A stretch of DNA of 64,000 bases, from NCBI GenBank assembly GCA_022835495.1, contig BQOK01000001.1, positions 3,410,001 to 3,474,000 of the forward strand, read 5' to 3'. This document shows, piece after piece, positions 46,321 to 54,910 of this stretch (position 1 is the stretch's first letter; every line of letters begins with the position of its first letter). The notes beneath the pieces are model-generated. The model saw only the letters and a program-made list of their open reading frames with translations. It had not been told where the DNA came from and did not search any database. This DNA is from Oscillospiraceae bacterium. Its GTDB lineage: Bacteria; Bacillota; Clostridia; Oscillospirales; Ruminococcaceae. The translations under genes and the position numbers were made by a program.

Positions 46321-48062
46321 TTTTACAAGCCTTGACCCAATACTATGAGGCTTTACTGGCCCAGGGCAGGCTCTCCCCTCCCGGCTGGGACAGCGCTTTT
46401 AAGGTCAGCTATGGGCTGGAACTGGGCGACGACGGGTCCCTGATCCAGTTGATCCCGTATCTGCAGCCCCAGCAATTTGGCAAAAAAACGGCGCTGGCCC
46501 CCCGTGCCATGCGGGCGCCCGCCCATGTCACCCGCTCCTCCGGCATTGCGGCCAATTTTTTGTGTGACACCTGTACCTATCTTCTGGGAGCGGACGCAAA
46601 GGGCAAGCCGGTGCGTGCCAAGGACTGCTTTGCCGCCTGCGCGGCGCTGCACCGCGAGATCTTAAAGGATGTGGGCAGCCCTGCCGCCCGCGCAGTGCTG
46701 GCCTTTTTCGGCTCCTGGCAGCCGGGCGCCGCGGCCGAACACCCTTTGTTGGCCGAAGCCTGGAACGAGATCACGGGCAATGCGAACCTGGTCTTTTGTT
46801 ATGACATGCAGCCGGTAACCGAAGACCCCGCCATCGCCGCAGCCTGGCAGCGTTATTACAGCCAGAGCAGCGCCGGGGCCGCCACGGTGCAATGCCTTGT
46901 CACAGGCAAGCAAGCCCCGCTTGCCCGTCTTCATCCCATGATCAAGGGGGTAACGGGAGCGCAGTCCTCCGGGGCGGCGCTGGTGTCTTTCAATGGCCCC
47001 GCCTTCAATTCTTACGGGCATGAACAGGGCGAGAACGCCCCGGTGGGCGATTATGCCGCCTTTGCTTACACCACCGCGCTCAACGCCCTGCTGGCCGACC
47101 GCGGCCACCGCCAGACCATCGGCGACACCACTGTGGTGTGCTGGGCCGAGCACGGCGAAACCGCTTACCAGGACGCGGGCATCGCCGCCCTGTTCGGCCC
47201 GCCCCAAGGCGTCACCGATCAGGATCTGCGCAGCGTATTGGGCAAACTGGCTGCAGGCGAGCCTGCCGATTGGCAGGGCGCTGCCCTGCAACCCGGCGAA
47301 CATTTTTACTTTTTGGGGCTTGCCCCCAATGCGGCGCGGCTGTCGGTGCGGTTTTTCCTGCGGGATACCTTCGGCGATTTTATCAAAAATCTGAACCAGC
47401 ATTACAGCGATATCAACATCGTGCGCCCCAGCTTCGACAATTTTGAAGCCCTTCCACTGTGGAAATTGCTCCAGGAAACCGTAAATCAAAACTCCCGCAG
47501 CAAAACAGCTTCCCCACAGCTGGCCGGCGATGTGCTTCGTGCCATTTTGACTGGCACACCCTATCCCGCCACCTTGTTGAATGGCGTTCATCTTCGCGTT
47601 CGGGCCGAACACGAAGTCACCCGTGGGCGGGCCGGCATTATAAAAGCGTACTATTTACGTAGCCCTCATCAAATCCCCAAGGAGGTTTTGACCGTGAAAT
47701 TGAACGAAGAAAGTTGCTATGCCCCTTATGTGCTGGGCCGTTTGTTCTCGGTGCTGGAAGCAGTACAGGCCGATGCAAACCCCGGCATCAATGCCACCAT
47801 CAAAGACAAATATTTCAACAGCGCCTCCTCCACCCCAGCATCCATCCTCCCTCTGCTGCTCAACCTGGCCCAAAAGCATCTGCGCAAGCTGACTGTCGGC
47901 AATCAAATTCGCTATAATAAACAGATCACCGAACTGCTCGGCCGAATCGACGAAACTTACCCCGCGCGTATGACTCTGCAGGAACAAGGGGCTTTCCAGC
48001 TCGGCTATTATCACCAGACCCAAAAACGTTATGCAAAAAAGGAGGAAACTGAAAATGTCTGA
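46317..48062 (+). CDS. cas8c: Cas8c/Csd1 large Cascade subunit (type I-C)
   Basis: A 581-residue large subunit that recognises the PAM and recruits Cas3. Start is GTG overlapping the cas5c stop (GTGA) with GAGG upstream; an earlier in-frame TTG is possible. The N-terminal LQALTQYYEALLAQGRLSPPGWDSAFKVSYGLEL and TRSSGIAANFLCDTCTYLLG are Csd1 signatures, as is YTTALNALLADRGHRQTIGDTTVVCWAE. The last 122 residues are helical and contain their own ribosome site and start (see the Cas11c entry). It overlaps cas7c by eight bases. Confidence 0.95.
   Translation: MILQALTQYYEALLAQGRLSPPGWDSAFKVSYGLELGDDGSLIQLIPYLQPQQFGKKTALAPRAMRAPAHVTRSSGIAANFLCDTCTYLLGADAKGKPVRAKDCFAACAALHREILKDVGSPAARAVLAFFGSWQPGAAAEHPLLAEAWNEITGNANLVFCYDMQPVTEDPAIAAAWQRYYSQSSAGAATVQCLVTGKQAPLARLHPMIKGVTGAQSSGAALVSFNGPAFNSYGHEQGENAPVGDYAAFAYTTALNALLADRGHRQTIGDTTVVCWAEHGETAYQDAGIAALFGPPQGVTDQDLRSVLGKLAAGEPADWQGAALQPGEHFYFLGLAPNAARLSVRFFLRDTFGDFIKNLNQHYSDINIVRPSFDNFEALPLWKLLQETVNQNSRSKTASPQLAGDVLRAILTGTPYPATLLNGVHLRVRAEHEVTRGRAGIIKAYYLRSPHQIPKEVLTVKLNEESCYAPYVLGRLFSVLEAVQADANPGINATIKDKYFNSASSTPASILPLLLNLAQKHLRKLTVGNQIRYNKQITELLGRIDETYPARMTLQEQGAFQLGYYHQTQKRYAKKEETENV
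47694..48062 (+). CDS. cas11c: Cas11c small subunit, translated from within cas8c
   Basis: Inside cas8c, AAGGAGG (47679-47685) is followed eight bases later by an in-frame GTG at 47694, giving a 122-residue helical protein (VKLNEESCYAPYVLGRLFSVLEA..., ending RYAKKEETENV). Type I-C Cascades are known to contain Cas11 copies made by internal initiation near the end of cas8c, and the length and position here fit. The sequence shows the signal directly; that the protein is made is inference from the family. Confidence 0.8.
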   Translation: MKLNEESCYAPYVLGRLFSVLEAVQADANPGINATIKDKYFNSASSTPASILPLLLNLAQKHLRKLTVGNQIRYNKQITELLGRIDETYPARMTLQEQGAFQLGYYHQTQKRYAKKEETENV

Positions 48063-48942
48063 TATTATCAAAAACCGTTATGAATTCGTCATCCTGTTCG
48101 ATGTGGAAAACGGCAACCCCAACGGCGACCCGGACGCGGGCAACATGCCGCGTGTCGACCCCGAGAGCGGCTATGGCCTGGTCAGCGACGTCTGCCTGAA
48201 GCGCAAGATCCGCAATTACGTGGAGATCGCCAAAGAGGATGCCCCCGGCTGGCGCATCTATGTAAAAGACAGCGTTCCCCTGAACCGCAGCGATAAGGAA
48301 GCCCTGGAATATCTGGGCGTTGCTGGTAAGGATCTGACGGACGCAAAAAAAGCAGACCCGGCCCTGGACGCAAAGGTGCGGGATTTCATGTGCCAAAACT
48401 TTTTCGACATCCGCACCTTCGGCGCCGTGATGACCACCTTTGTAAAGGGGAACCTCAACTGCGGCCAGGTGCGCGGGCCGGTGCAGCTCAGCTTTGCCCG
48501 TTCCGTCGATCCCATTCTGCCGCAGGAGATCACCATTACCCGGGTGGCCATCACCACCGAAGCCGACGCAGAGCGCAAAGGCACCGAGATGGGCCGCAAA
48601 TACATCGTTCCCTATGCCCTTTATCGCGCCGAGGGGTACATATCGGCCAATCTTGCGCGCAAAACGACCGGCTTCTCGGAGGAAGACCTTGCCCTGCTGT
48701 GGCAGGCGATCCTGAACATGTTCGAAACCGATCATTCCGCCGCGCGGGGAAAAATGGCAGTGCGGCAGCTCATCGTATTTAAGCACGACAGCGAGCTGGG
48801 CTGTGCCCCTGCCTATAAACTGTTTGAGGCCGTCAAGGTGGCGCGCAAACCCGAGGTCTCGGTCCCGCGCGCCTATGCCGACTATACCGTCACCATTTCC
48901 GAGCCCCTGCCCGAGGGCGTGGATTGTACGGTCATGGGGTGA
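48055..48942 (+). CDS. cas7c: Cas7c/Csd2 backbone subunit (type I-C)
   Basis: A 295-residue RAMP that polymerises along crRNA to form the Cascade backbone. ATG 48055 has AGGAGG 10 bases upstream, inside the end of cas8c. Signatures are RYEFVILFDVENGNPNGDPDAGNMPR at the N-terminus, GLVSDVCLKRKIRNYV, FFDIRTFGAVMTTFVKGNLNCGQVRGPVQ and the thumb region ALLWQAILNMFETDHSAARGKM. Its TGA overlaps the GTG of cas4. Confidence 0.96.
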   Translation: MSDIIKNRYEFVILFDVENGNPNGDPDAGNMPRVDPESGYGLVSDVCLKRKIRNYVEIAKEDAPGWRIYVKDSVPLNRSDKEALEYLGVAGKDLTDAKKADPALDAKVRDFMCQNFFDIRTFGAVMTTFVKGNLNCGQVRGPVQLSFARSVDPILPQEITITRVAITTEADAERKGTEMGRKYIVPYALYRAEGYISANLARKTTGFSEEDLALLWQAILNMFETDHSAARGKMAVRQLIVFKHDSELGCAPAYKLFEAVKVARKPEVSVPRAYADYTVTISEPLPEGVDCTVMG

Positions 48943-49610
48943 CCGTTTATCCAGAGGAAGAATGGCTGATGCTGTCGGGCATACAGCATTTTTCCTTTTG
49001 CCGCCGCCAGTGGGCTCTCATTCATCTTGAACAGCTCTGGGCCGAAAACCTTCGCACCACCGAGGGCAGCCTCCTGCACGAAAAGGCGCATGAGGCGGGC
49101 GGTGAAAAGCGGGGCGATCTTTTGATCCTGCGGGACCTGCGCATTTTTTCCGCCACGCTGGGCGTTTCCGGCGCCTGTGATGTGGTGGAGTTTTATGCCG
49201 ATGAAGCGGGGGTGCCCCTCGCCGGGCGCGAGGGGCACTGGCGGCCCTATCCGGTGGAATACAAGCGCGGCCGCGCCAAAGAGAACGACGCTGATCGCCT
49301 GCAGCTCTGCGGCCAGGCCCTGTGCCTGGAAGAGATGTTGGGCTGCCCCATTGCCGCCGGGGCTCTGTTCTATGGCGAGACCCGCCGCCGCGAGGAAGTG
49401 CTGTTTACCCCCGAACTGCGGGCCCAGGTCAAGGCCATGCTGCAGGAAATGCACGGCTATGCCCAGCGCGGATACACCCCCAAAGTGAAGCCCGGGCGTT
49501 TTTGCAACGCCTGTTCGCTCAAGGAGCTCTGCCTGCCCGCTTTGCTTCGAAAACCGTCGGCACGCGCTTACATCCAGCAAGCGCTGGAAGAGGAGGTGGC
49601 GCCGAAGTGA
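48939..49610 (+). CDS. cas4: Cas4 adaptation exonuclease (type I-C)
   Basis: A 223-residue Fe-S nuclease that selects PAM-containing, correctly trimmed spacers. Start GTG overlaps the cas7c stop; the ATG at 48970 is an alternative. LMLSGIQHFSFCRRQWALIHLEQLW holds the first cluster cysteine, and FCNACSLKELCLP the other three. The RecB-type core includes GACDVVEF and PYPVEYKRGRAKENDADRLQLCGQALCLEE with the catalytic E-x-K. The stop overlaps the GTG of cas1. Confidence 0.95.
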   Translation: MTVYPEEEWLMLSGIQHFSFCRRQWALIHLEQLWAENLRTTEGSLLHEKAHEAGGEKRGDLLILRDLRIFSATLGVSGACDVVEFYADEAGVPLAGREGHWRPYPVEYKRGRAKENDADRLQLCGQALCLEEMLGCPIAAGALFYGETRRREEVLFTPELRAQVKAMLQEMHGYAQRGYTPKVKPGRFCNACSLKELCLPALLRKPSARAYIQQALEEEVAPK

Positions 49611-50638
49611 GGAATCTTCTCAATACCCTCTTCGTTCTCTCCGAGGATGTCTATCTCTCGCTGGAGGGCGAAAATGTGGTGGTCCTGCGGGAAAGCGAAA
49701 CTGTGGGGCGTTTTCCGCTGCACACGCTGGAGGGGATCTTGTGCTTTTCTTACAAAGGCGCCTCCCCGGCCTTGATGGGCGCCTGCGCCGAACGGGGGAT
49801 CCTTCTGTCTTTTTATTCCCCTCAAGGCAGATTCCTGTGCCAAACCACCGGTACTGCCCAGGGCAACGTGCTGCTGCGCCGGGAACAATTTCGCCGTGCC
49901 GACAGCCCATTGGCCTGCCGAGACTTAGCCATTGGGTTTCTCACCGGCAAGCTTTACAACTCCCGCTGGGTGTTGGAACGCGCCACCCGGGATCATGCGC
50001 TCCGGGTGGATGCCGCGCGGCTCAAGTCCGCCAGCGCAGCCCTTGCAGGCGCTCTGCACAGCCTTCCGGCCCAGCCGGACACAGACTCTCTTCGCGGGGT
50101 GGAAGGCGCAGCGGCGCAGCAATATTTTGCCGTGTTCGACGAGCTGATCCTGCAAAACAAAAGCGATTTCTTTTTCCGAGGCCGTTCCCGCCGCCCGCCG
50201 CTTGACCGCGTGAATGCGCTGCTCTCCTTTGTTTATACCTTACTGGCGAACGAGTGCGGCGCCGCCTTGCGCGGATGCGGGCTCGACCCGTACGTGGGGT
50301 ATCTGCACACCGACCGGCCGGGCCGGGCTTCTTTGGCACTGGATCTAATGGAGGAGCTTCGCCCGGTATTGGGAGATCGCTTTGCGCTTTCTCTCATCAA
50401 CAGCCGGCAGATCTCCCCCAGGCAATTTGACCTGCGGGAAAACGGGGCGGTCTACCTGAACGAGGATGGTCGGAAAGCTGTCCTCGCCGGCTGGCAGGCA
50501 AAAAAGCGGGAGACGCTGACACACCCCTTCCTGGGGGAAAAGCTTTACTGGGGGCTGCTTCCCTATGTTCAGGCCCTGCTTCTGGCCCGCTACCTGCGCG
50601 GCGACCTCGACGCTTATCCGCCCTTTTTGTGGAAGTGA
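49607..50638 (+). CDS. cas1: Cas1 integrase (type I-C)
   Basis: A 343-residue integrase that inserts new spacers with Cas2. GTG 49607 overlaps the cas4 stop and has AGGAGG 10 bases upstream. The N-terminal beta domain starts NTLFVLSEDVYLSLEGENVVVL. The helical catalytic domain has the glutamate in LRGVEGAAAQQYF, the histidine in DPYVGYLHTDRPGRASLALDLMEELRP, and the downstream acidic residues. The motif set is complete, so adaptation should be functional. Confidence 0.97.
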   Translation: MRNLLNTLFVLSEDVYLSLEGENVVVLRESETVGRFPLHTLEGILCFSYKGASPALMGACAERGILLSFYSPQGRFLCQTTGTAQGNVLLRREQFRRADSPLACRDLAIGFLTGKLYNSRWVLERATRDHALRVDAARLKSASAALAGALHSLPAQPDTDSLRGVEGAAAQQYFAVFDELILQNKSDFFFRGRSRRPPLDRVNALLSFVYTLLANECGAALRGCGLDPYVGYLHTDRPGRASLALDLMEELRPVLGDRFALSLINSRQISPRQFDLRENGAVYLNEDGRKAVLAGWQAKKRETLTHPFLGEKLYWGLLPYVQALLLARYLRGDLDAYPPFLWK

Positions 50639-50647
50639 GTGTGGCTT

Positions 50648-50938
50648 ATGCTGGTTTTGATCACCTACGATGTAAACACGGAAACGGCTGCCGGGCGCAA
50701 GCGCCTGCGAAAAGTTTCCAAACTATGTGTAGACTATGGGCAACGGGTTCAAAACAGCGTTTTCGAATGTAAACTTGATGCCGCACAATACGCAGCGATC
50801 AAACATCGTTTAGAGGGTCTGATCGACCCGGCAACGGACAGTCTGCGTTTTTACAATCTGGGCGCCCGCTATCACACCCGCATCGAACATGTGGGCGCGC
50901 ATCCTGGGTACGACACCGAGGGCATTTTAATGGTGTGA
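50648..50938 (+). CDS. cas2: Cas2 adaptation protein (type I-C)
   Basis: A 96-residue ferredoxin-fold protein that forms the dimer core of the Cas1-Cas2 integrase. The start MLVLITYDVNTET is canonical, with the conserved first aspartate; KRLRKVSKLCVDYGQRVQNSVFEC follows. ATG 50648 is chosen over GTG 50639 because the beta1 strand should start here. It ends 190 bases before the array. Confidence 0.95.
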   Translation: MLVLITYDVNTETAAGRKRLRKVSKLCVDYGQRVQNSVFECKLDAAQYAAIKHRLEGLIDPATDSLRFYNLGARYHTRIEHVGAHPGYDTEGILMV

Positions 50939-51128
50939 TCCGTCTTTGTGCGAAAAGCAAGCGGACATAAAACGCCCGGGTCGTTCGCACCTTATAAAAA
51001 GCAATTATTCCCTCTATCCTGCTTCGTTTTCCCTCGCCAACCTTTAATATTTTAAAAACATTTGCAGTTTTCAAAGGAATTTATCCTTCTTGCACATTTA
51101 GAATCGCTCTTTTTTGTGCAATTTTGCA
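50939..51128 (+). promoter_or_regulatory. CRISPR leader
   Basis: A 190-base non-coding, A/T-rich segment joining cas2 to the first repeat. It contains AAGGAATTTATCCTT (51074-51088), an inverted pair TTGCAC (51090-51095)/GTGCAA (51116-51121), and TTTGCAG twice: at 51062 and again at the repeat boundary as TTTTGCAG. A possible -10 is TATAAA near 50992. The last repeat at the other end is degenerate, so this is the integration side. Confidence 0.75.
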
Positions 51129-52776
51129 GTCGCCCTCCTCGCGGAGGGCGTGGATAGAAATCGCGCAGCCTAAGTTTGCTTATAGCGGTGATATGGTCGC
51201 CCTCCTCGCGGAGGGCGTGGATAGAAATAAGTTTACAGTCATAGCGAAAACAAATGGGCGCAGTCGCCCTCCTCGCGGAGGGCGTGGATAGAAATGTTTG
51301 CGCACAGAACTTGCGCGAGTAACTCAGCAGTCGCCCTCCTCGCGGAGGGCGTGGATAGAAATTAGAAAACCACGCTGCAATTACGCCAGTGATATAAGTC
51401 GCCCTCCTCGCGGAGGGCGTGGATAGAAATTTTGATACATATAAAGGCACTCGCAGGCTTGTAAAGTCGCCCTCCTCGCGGAGGGCGTGGATAGAAATCA
51501 AGATTTACGACCAAAGAAGTTAGGAATCTTTGTCGCCCTCCTCGCGGAGGGCGTGGATAGAAATGCAAAGTAGACCATAAAGTATTATCAGAAGTATGGG
51601 TCGCCCTCCTCGCGGAGGGCGTGGATAGAAATTCAGCGCCGGTGTACATAGCATTAAACACACCAGCGGTCGCCCTCCTCGCGGAGGGCGTGGATAGAAA
51701 TAAGGATATATTCTCCCTTTGCCGCTGCTTCCTCATGTCGCCCTCCTCGCGGAGGGCGTGGATAGAAATTACAACCTCATCATAATTAACCGCATTGTAG
51801 TTAAGTCGCCCTCCTCGCGGAGGGCGTGGATAGAAATAAAAGCCTCGCCTGGGGTGATGGTGGTGCACCATGTCGCCCTCCTCGCGGAGGGCGTGGATAG
51901 AAATGACGCTGCGGGGTCGGTCAAAGCCTATAAAACAGCGTCGCCCTCCTCGCGGAGGGCGTGGATAGAAATTCGCCGCAGCTGCGAGACGAACCATACG
52001 AACGCGTCGCCCTCCTCGCGGAGGGCGTGGATAGAAATTCGCCGCAGCTGCGAGACGAACCATACGAACGCGTCGCCCTCCTCGCGGAGGGCGTGGATAG
52101 AAATTGGCTCCGGTACAGCTCGTATACCGTTTTGCCGCGGGTCGCCCTCCTCGCGGAGGGCGTGGATAGAAATTGGTGGCACCGTGCTCGGCCAACGCCC
52201 CCACGATGTCGCCCTCCTCGCGGAGGGCGTGGATAGAAATTCACATTTCGTCTGGTCAAAGCCTTTGTGGTACGTCGCCCTCCTCGCGGAGGGCGTGGAT
52301 AGAAATCCAAGGGCAAAAGTATCAATAATTACACGGATGAGGTCGCCCTCCTCGCGGAGGGCGTGGATAGAAATGCATACTACCAGCATTCGGGCCTTGC
52401 GGTTTACGTCGCCCTCCTCGCGGAGGGCGTGGATAGAAATCCCCGCAGCCAAATCAATGACCACCGCCGGGGCGGTCGCCCTCCTCGCGGAGGGCGTGGA
52501 TAGAAATCTTGTTGTTTCATGTGCAAGAGCAGACTGTTGATGTCGCCCTCCTCGCGGAGGGCGTGGATAGAAATGACGCTGAAATCGCGGGTGATGCATG
52601 ATAAGCTGGTCGCCCTCCTCGCGGAGGGCGTGGATAGAAATGCCTCGCGGGGGTTGATTACCAGGTTATCCGGCCGTCGCCCTCCTCGCGGAGGGCGTGG
52701 ATAGAAATGCCGACGCAAGCAACGCGCCGGGGGCGACTGGCAGGTCGCCCTCCTCGCGGAGGGTGTGGATAGAAAA
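51129..52776 (+). CRISPR. Type I-C CRISPR array, 25 repeats and 24 spacers
   Basis: The 33-base repeat begins GTCGCCCTCC, has the perfect stem CGCCCTCC-TCGC-GGAGGGCG and ends GTGGATAGAAAT. Repeats start at 51129, 51196, 51263, 51330, 51398, 51466, 51532, 51600, 51669, 51737, 51805, 51872, 51940, 52006, 52072, 52141, 52208, 52274, 52342, 52408, 52475, 52542, 52609, 52676 and 52744. Spacers are 33-36 bases. The first 24 repeats are identical; the last has a C-to-T change and ends AAAA. Spacers 13 and 14 are identical. The hairpin and handle polarity show plus-strand transcription, as for the cas genes. Confidence 0.98.
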
Positions 52777-52926
52777 AGTGCCTCCCAAATACAAAGTCCC
52801 CCTTCCAATCCTGTAGCCTTTCACTTGTTTAAGCCCTGCCTTATAAAATTTCCCCTTTTTGCTTTTCTTTTTCCTTTATTGCCCGTATGATAATAAAAAA
52901 GGAAAGTTTCGAAAAGGAGACCGCTC

Positions 52927-53574
52927 ATGTTGATCGGTTCGATCGTATATTCGCTGGTGGCGCTGGCATTTTTGCTGGTCACGGCATACTGCCGGCCGCT
53001 GGAAAATTATTACCCCTGGGGCAAGGCGGCGGCCAGCCTTGGTTTTTTACTGGTGGCTCTGTGTCGTTTTTCCGGATCCGCCCAAGCTTGGGGGCTGCTT
53101 CTCTGCCTTTTTTTGTGCGCGGCAGGCGATGTGCTTTTAGGGCTCGCAAATGCCCATGCGGGCTTTTTCAGCCGCTTTTTTTCTGCCGGCGCCGTCTGTT
53201 TTGTGTTGGCCCACGCCGGTTTTTGCCTTTTATTCGGCTTTACCTCCGGCTGGTGCCCCTCACAATTTCTTTTGCCCGCATGCCTGGTGGGCGCCGCCGC
53301 TCTCGCCGCGCGAGACAAGCATCGCTTTCGGCTGCGGCGCATGGCCTCACCCGCGCTGTTCTATTCCTTTTTTGTAGGCTTGATGTGTGCGCAGAGCGTG
53401 AGCTACGCGCTGCACACCGGCGTCTGGTTGGCGGCCGTGGGCGGCATCCTGTTCCTTATCTCAGACTGTGTGCTTCTATTTTTGTATTTCTACTATAAAA
53501 AGCGCCGGGCGTTCCGAGCGCTTAATCTAATCACCTATTATCTGGGAATGTTATGCCTCGCTCTTGTGGTGTAG
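52927..53574 (+). CDS. YhhN-family membrane protein (lysoplasmalogenase-like)
   Basis: A 215-residue protein with about eight hydrophobic segments. The YhhN pattern is visible: LLLCLFLCAAGDVLLG (conserved GD) and AAVGGILFLISDCVLLF (conserved SD), with the final LNLITYYLGMLCLALV helix. Characterised members cleave the vinyl-ether bond of lysoplasmalogens, which fits anaerobic Clostridia, whose membranes contain plasmalogens. AAAGGAG is seven bases before the ATG. The 150 bases between the array and this gene show only a TATGAT-like hexamer at about 52887. Confidence 0.85.
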   Translation: MLIGSIVYSLVALAFLLVTAYCRPLENYYPWGKAAASLGFLLVALCRFSGSAQAWGLLLCLFLCAAGDVLLGLANAHAGFFSRFFSAGAVCFVLAHAGFCLLFGFTSGWCPSQFLLPACLVGAAALAARDKHRFRLRRMASPALFYSFFVGLMCAQSVSYALHTGVWLAAVGGILFLISDCVLLFLYFYYKKRRAFRALNLITYYLGMLCLALVV

Positions 53575-53587
53575 ACCCCTGCTCATC

Positions 53588-53631
53588 AAAAAAGCGCTTG
53601 CCCGGGCTGCAATGCCCGGGCAAGCGCTTTT
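53588..53631. terminator. Bidirectional terminator between YhhN and radical SAM genes
   Basis: AAAAGCGCTTGCCCGGGC, loop TGCAAT and its complement form an 18-base perfect stem with A and T runs on both sides. Confidence 0.92.
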
Positions 53632-53636
53632 CCTGT

Positions 53637-54761
53637 TTATCTTTCAAACCGGTCCGCCATAGCGCGGCGCTCCATGCCGGCAATGTGTTCCATGCGGGGG
53701 TAAGCGTATTCAAAAAACTCCCGCAATGCCTCACAATAATAGTTCCGTTCTTCCCCTACCCAGTCGCGGCGGCAGCCGCCGCCGCACAGCGGCAGCCACC
53801 GGCAGCCGCCGCAGGCGGCAGGGTGCCCGCAGCCCAGCTCGCAAAAACGCTGCGCCGCGGGCGCCGCGGCCAATTCTTCCAGATCCTGCCTGTTCAAATT
53901 TCCCATACGCCATTCGTCCAGCACAAAAAAATCGCAGGGGTACACGCTGCCGTCCCCCTCCACCACATAATATTGGCCGCAATCTCCCCTGGTGGCGCAC
54001 GCCCCCGCGGGCTGCCCGGTCAGCAGATGCACGTAGTCGTCGAACAGCCGCACGCTCACATACTGCCCCTGCTCCCAGTCCCGGTACCAGACCTCGAACA
54101 CGTCCTTCAAAAACTGCCCATAGCGCGCGGGTGTAAGGGAAAAGGGCCGCTGCCCCCGCTCTTCGCCCAACGGGTCCAGGCAGGGAATGAACTGCAGGTA
54201 GCCCACCCCAAGCTTTTTCAGGCTTTGATACACCGCCTGGCCGCGGCGGGCCACGGCCCCGGTAACCACGCACAGCAGGTTCGTTTCCACCCGGTGCTTT
54301 TGCAGCAGTGCCAGTGCCCGCACTGCCCGGTTCCAGCTGCCTCGGCCCGCAGGATCCAGCCGGTTCGCGTCGTGCAGATCCTTGGTGCCGTCGATCGAGA
54401 GCCCCACCAAAAAGTGCTCCTTGGCAAAAAAGCCGGCCCAAGCCTCGTCGACAAGGGTCCCGTTGGTTTGGATCGAGTGCTCCACCGCAAGGCCCGGCTT
54501 TTGATACTGCCGTTCCAGCTGCACGAACCGCTCAAAAAAAGGCAGGCCCCGCAGCATGGGTTCCCCCCCCTGAAACGCAAAGCTCACCCGCCGTTCCGCG
54601 CTTGTCATAGCTGTGCGCACCAGCCGTTCCAGGGTGGCTTCGCTCATAAGGCCCATATCCCGCTCGGCCCGGTGGCCTGCCACATCTTCGTAAAAGCAAT
54701 AGCTGCACCGCAGGTTGCACCGGCCCGTGGCCGGCTTGATGAGCATGGAAACCGTCTGCAT
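53637..54761 (-). CDS. Anaerobic sulfatase maturase-like radical SAM/SPASM enzyme
   Basis: A 374-residue radical SAM enzyme of the anSME/AslB type. The SAM-binding cluster motif is GRCNLRCSYCFYED (Cys15, Cys19, Cys22). FAFQGGEPML and SIQTNGTL are the glycine-rich and following family motifs, and GLSIDGTKDLHDANR contains the conserved catalytic-region aspartate. The SPASM domain supplies two auxiliary clusters: CATRGDCGQYYVVEGDGSVYPCDFF, then CELGCGHPAACGGCRWLPLCGGGC. Characterised members oxidise a Ser or Cys in sulfatases to formylglycine. No sulfatase is encoded in this window, so the target may lie elsewhere or differ. Confidence 0.9.
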   Translation of the reverse strand: MQTVSMLIKPATGRCNLRCSYCFYEDVAGHRAERDMGLMSEATLERLVRTAMTSAERRVSFAFQGGEPMLRGLPFFERFVQLERQYQKPGLAVEHSIQTNGTLVDEAWAGFFAKEHFLVGLSIDGTKDLHDANRLDPAGRGSWNRAVRALALLQKHRVETNLLCVVTGAVARRGQAVYQSLKKLGVGYLQFIPCLDPLGEERGQRPFSLTPARYGQFLKDVFEVWYRDWEQGQYVSVRLFDDYVHLLTGQPAGACATRGDCGQYYVVEGDGSVYPCDFFVLDEWRMGNLNRQDLEELAAAPAAQRFCELGCGHPAACGGCRWLPLCGGGCRRDWVGEERNYYCEALREFFEYAYPRMEHIAGMERRAMADRFER

Positions 54762-54798
54762 CCGCCCCGCCTCCCTCTTGTTGTTGTTTTCGTTTTCT

Positions 54799-54827
54799 AT
54801 TGTAGCTTATCGCGCTGCCCGGTGCAA
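54799..54827 (-). promoter_or_regulatory. Promoter of the radical SAM gene
   Basis: Minus-strand TTGCAC (54822-54827), 17 bases, TACAAT (54799-54804), about 38 bases before the ATG. Confidence 0.7.
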
Positions 54828-54841
54828 TGTTTCCAGGCGGC

Positions 54842-54883
54842 AAAAAAACACTGCGGGGGTGGTAAGGCCACCCCCGCAGTGTT
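54842..54883 (-). terminator. Terminator of the TRAP-dehydratase operon
   Basis: AACACTGCGGGGGTGG, loop TAAGG and CCACCCCCGCAGTGTT form a perfect 16-base stem with seven T residues following on the minus strand. Confidence 0.93.
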
Positions 54884-54910
54884 GAAATCCAGTAAAATCC
54901 ATTGTAAAGA

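Noticed and set aside
51052-52808. Several open frames inside the CRISPR array with repeated FYPRPPRGGR, STPSARRAT or SPSSRRAWIE blocks
   Set aside because: They are translations of the 33-base repeat, whose length is a multiple of three; they encode no real protein.
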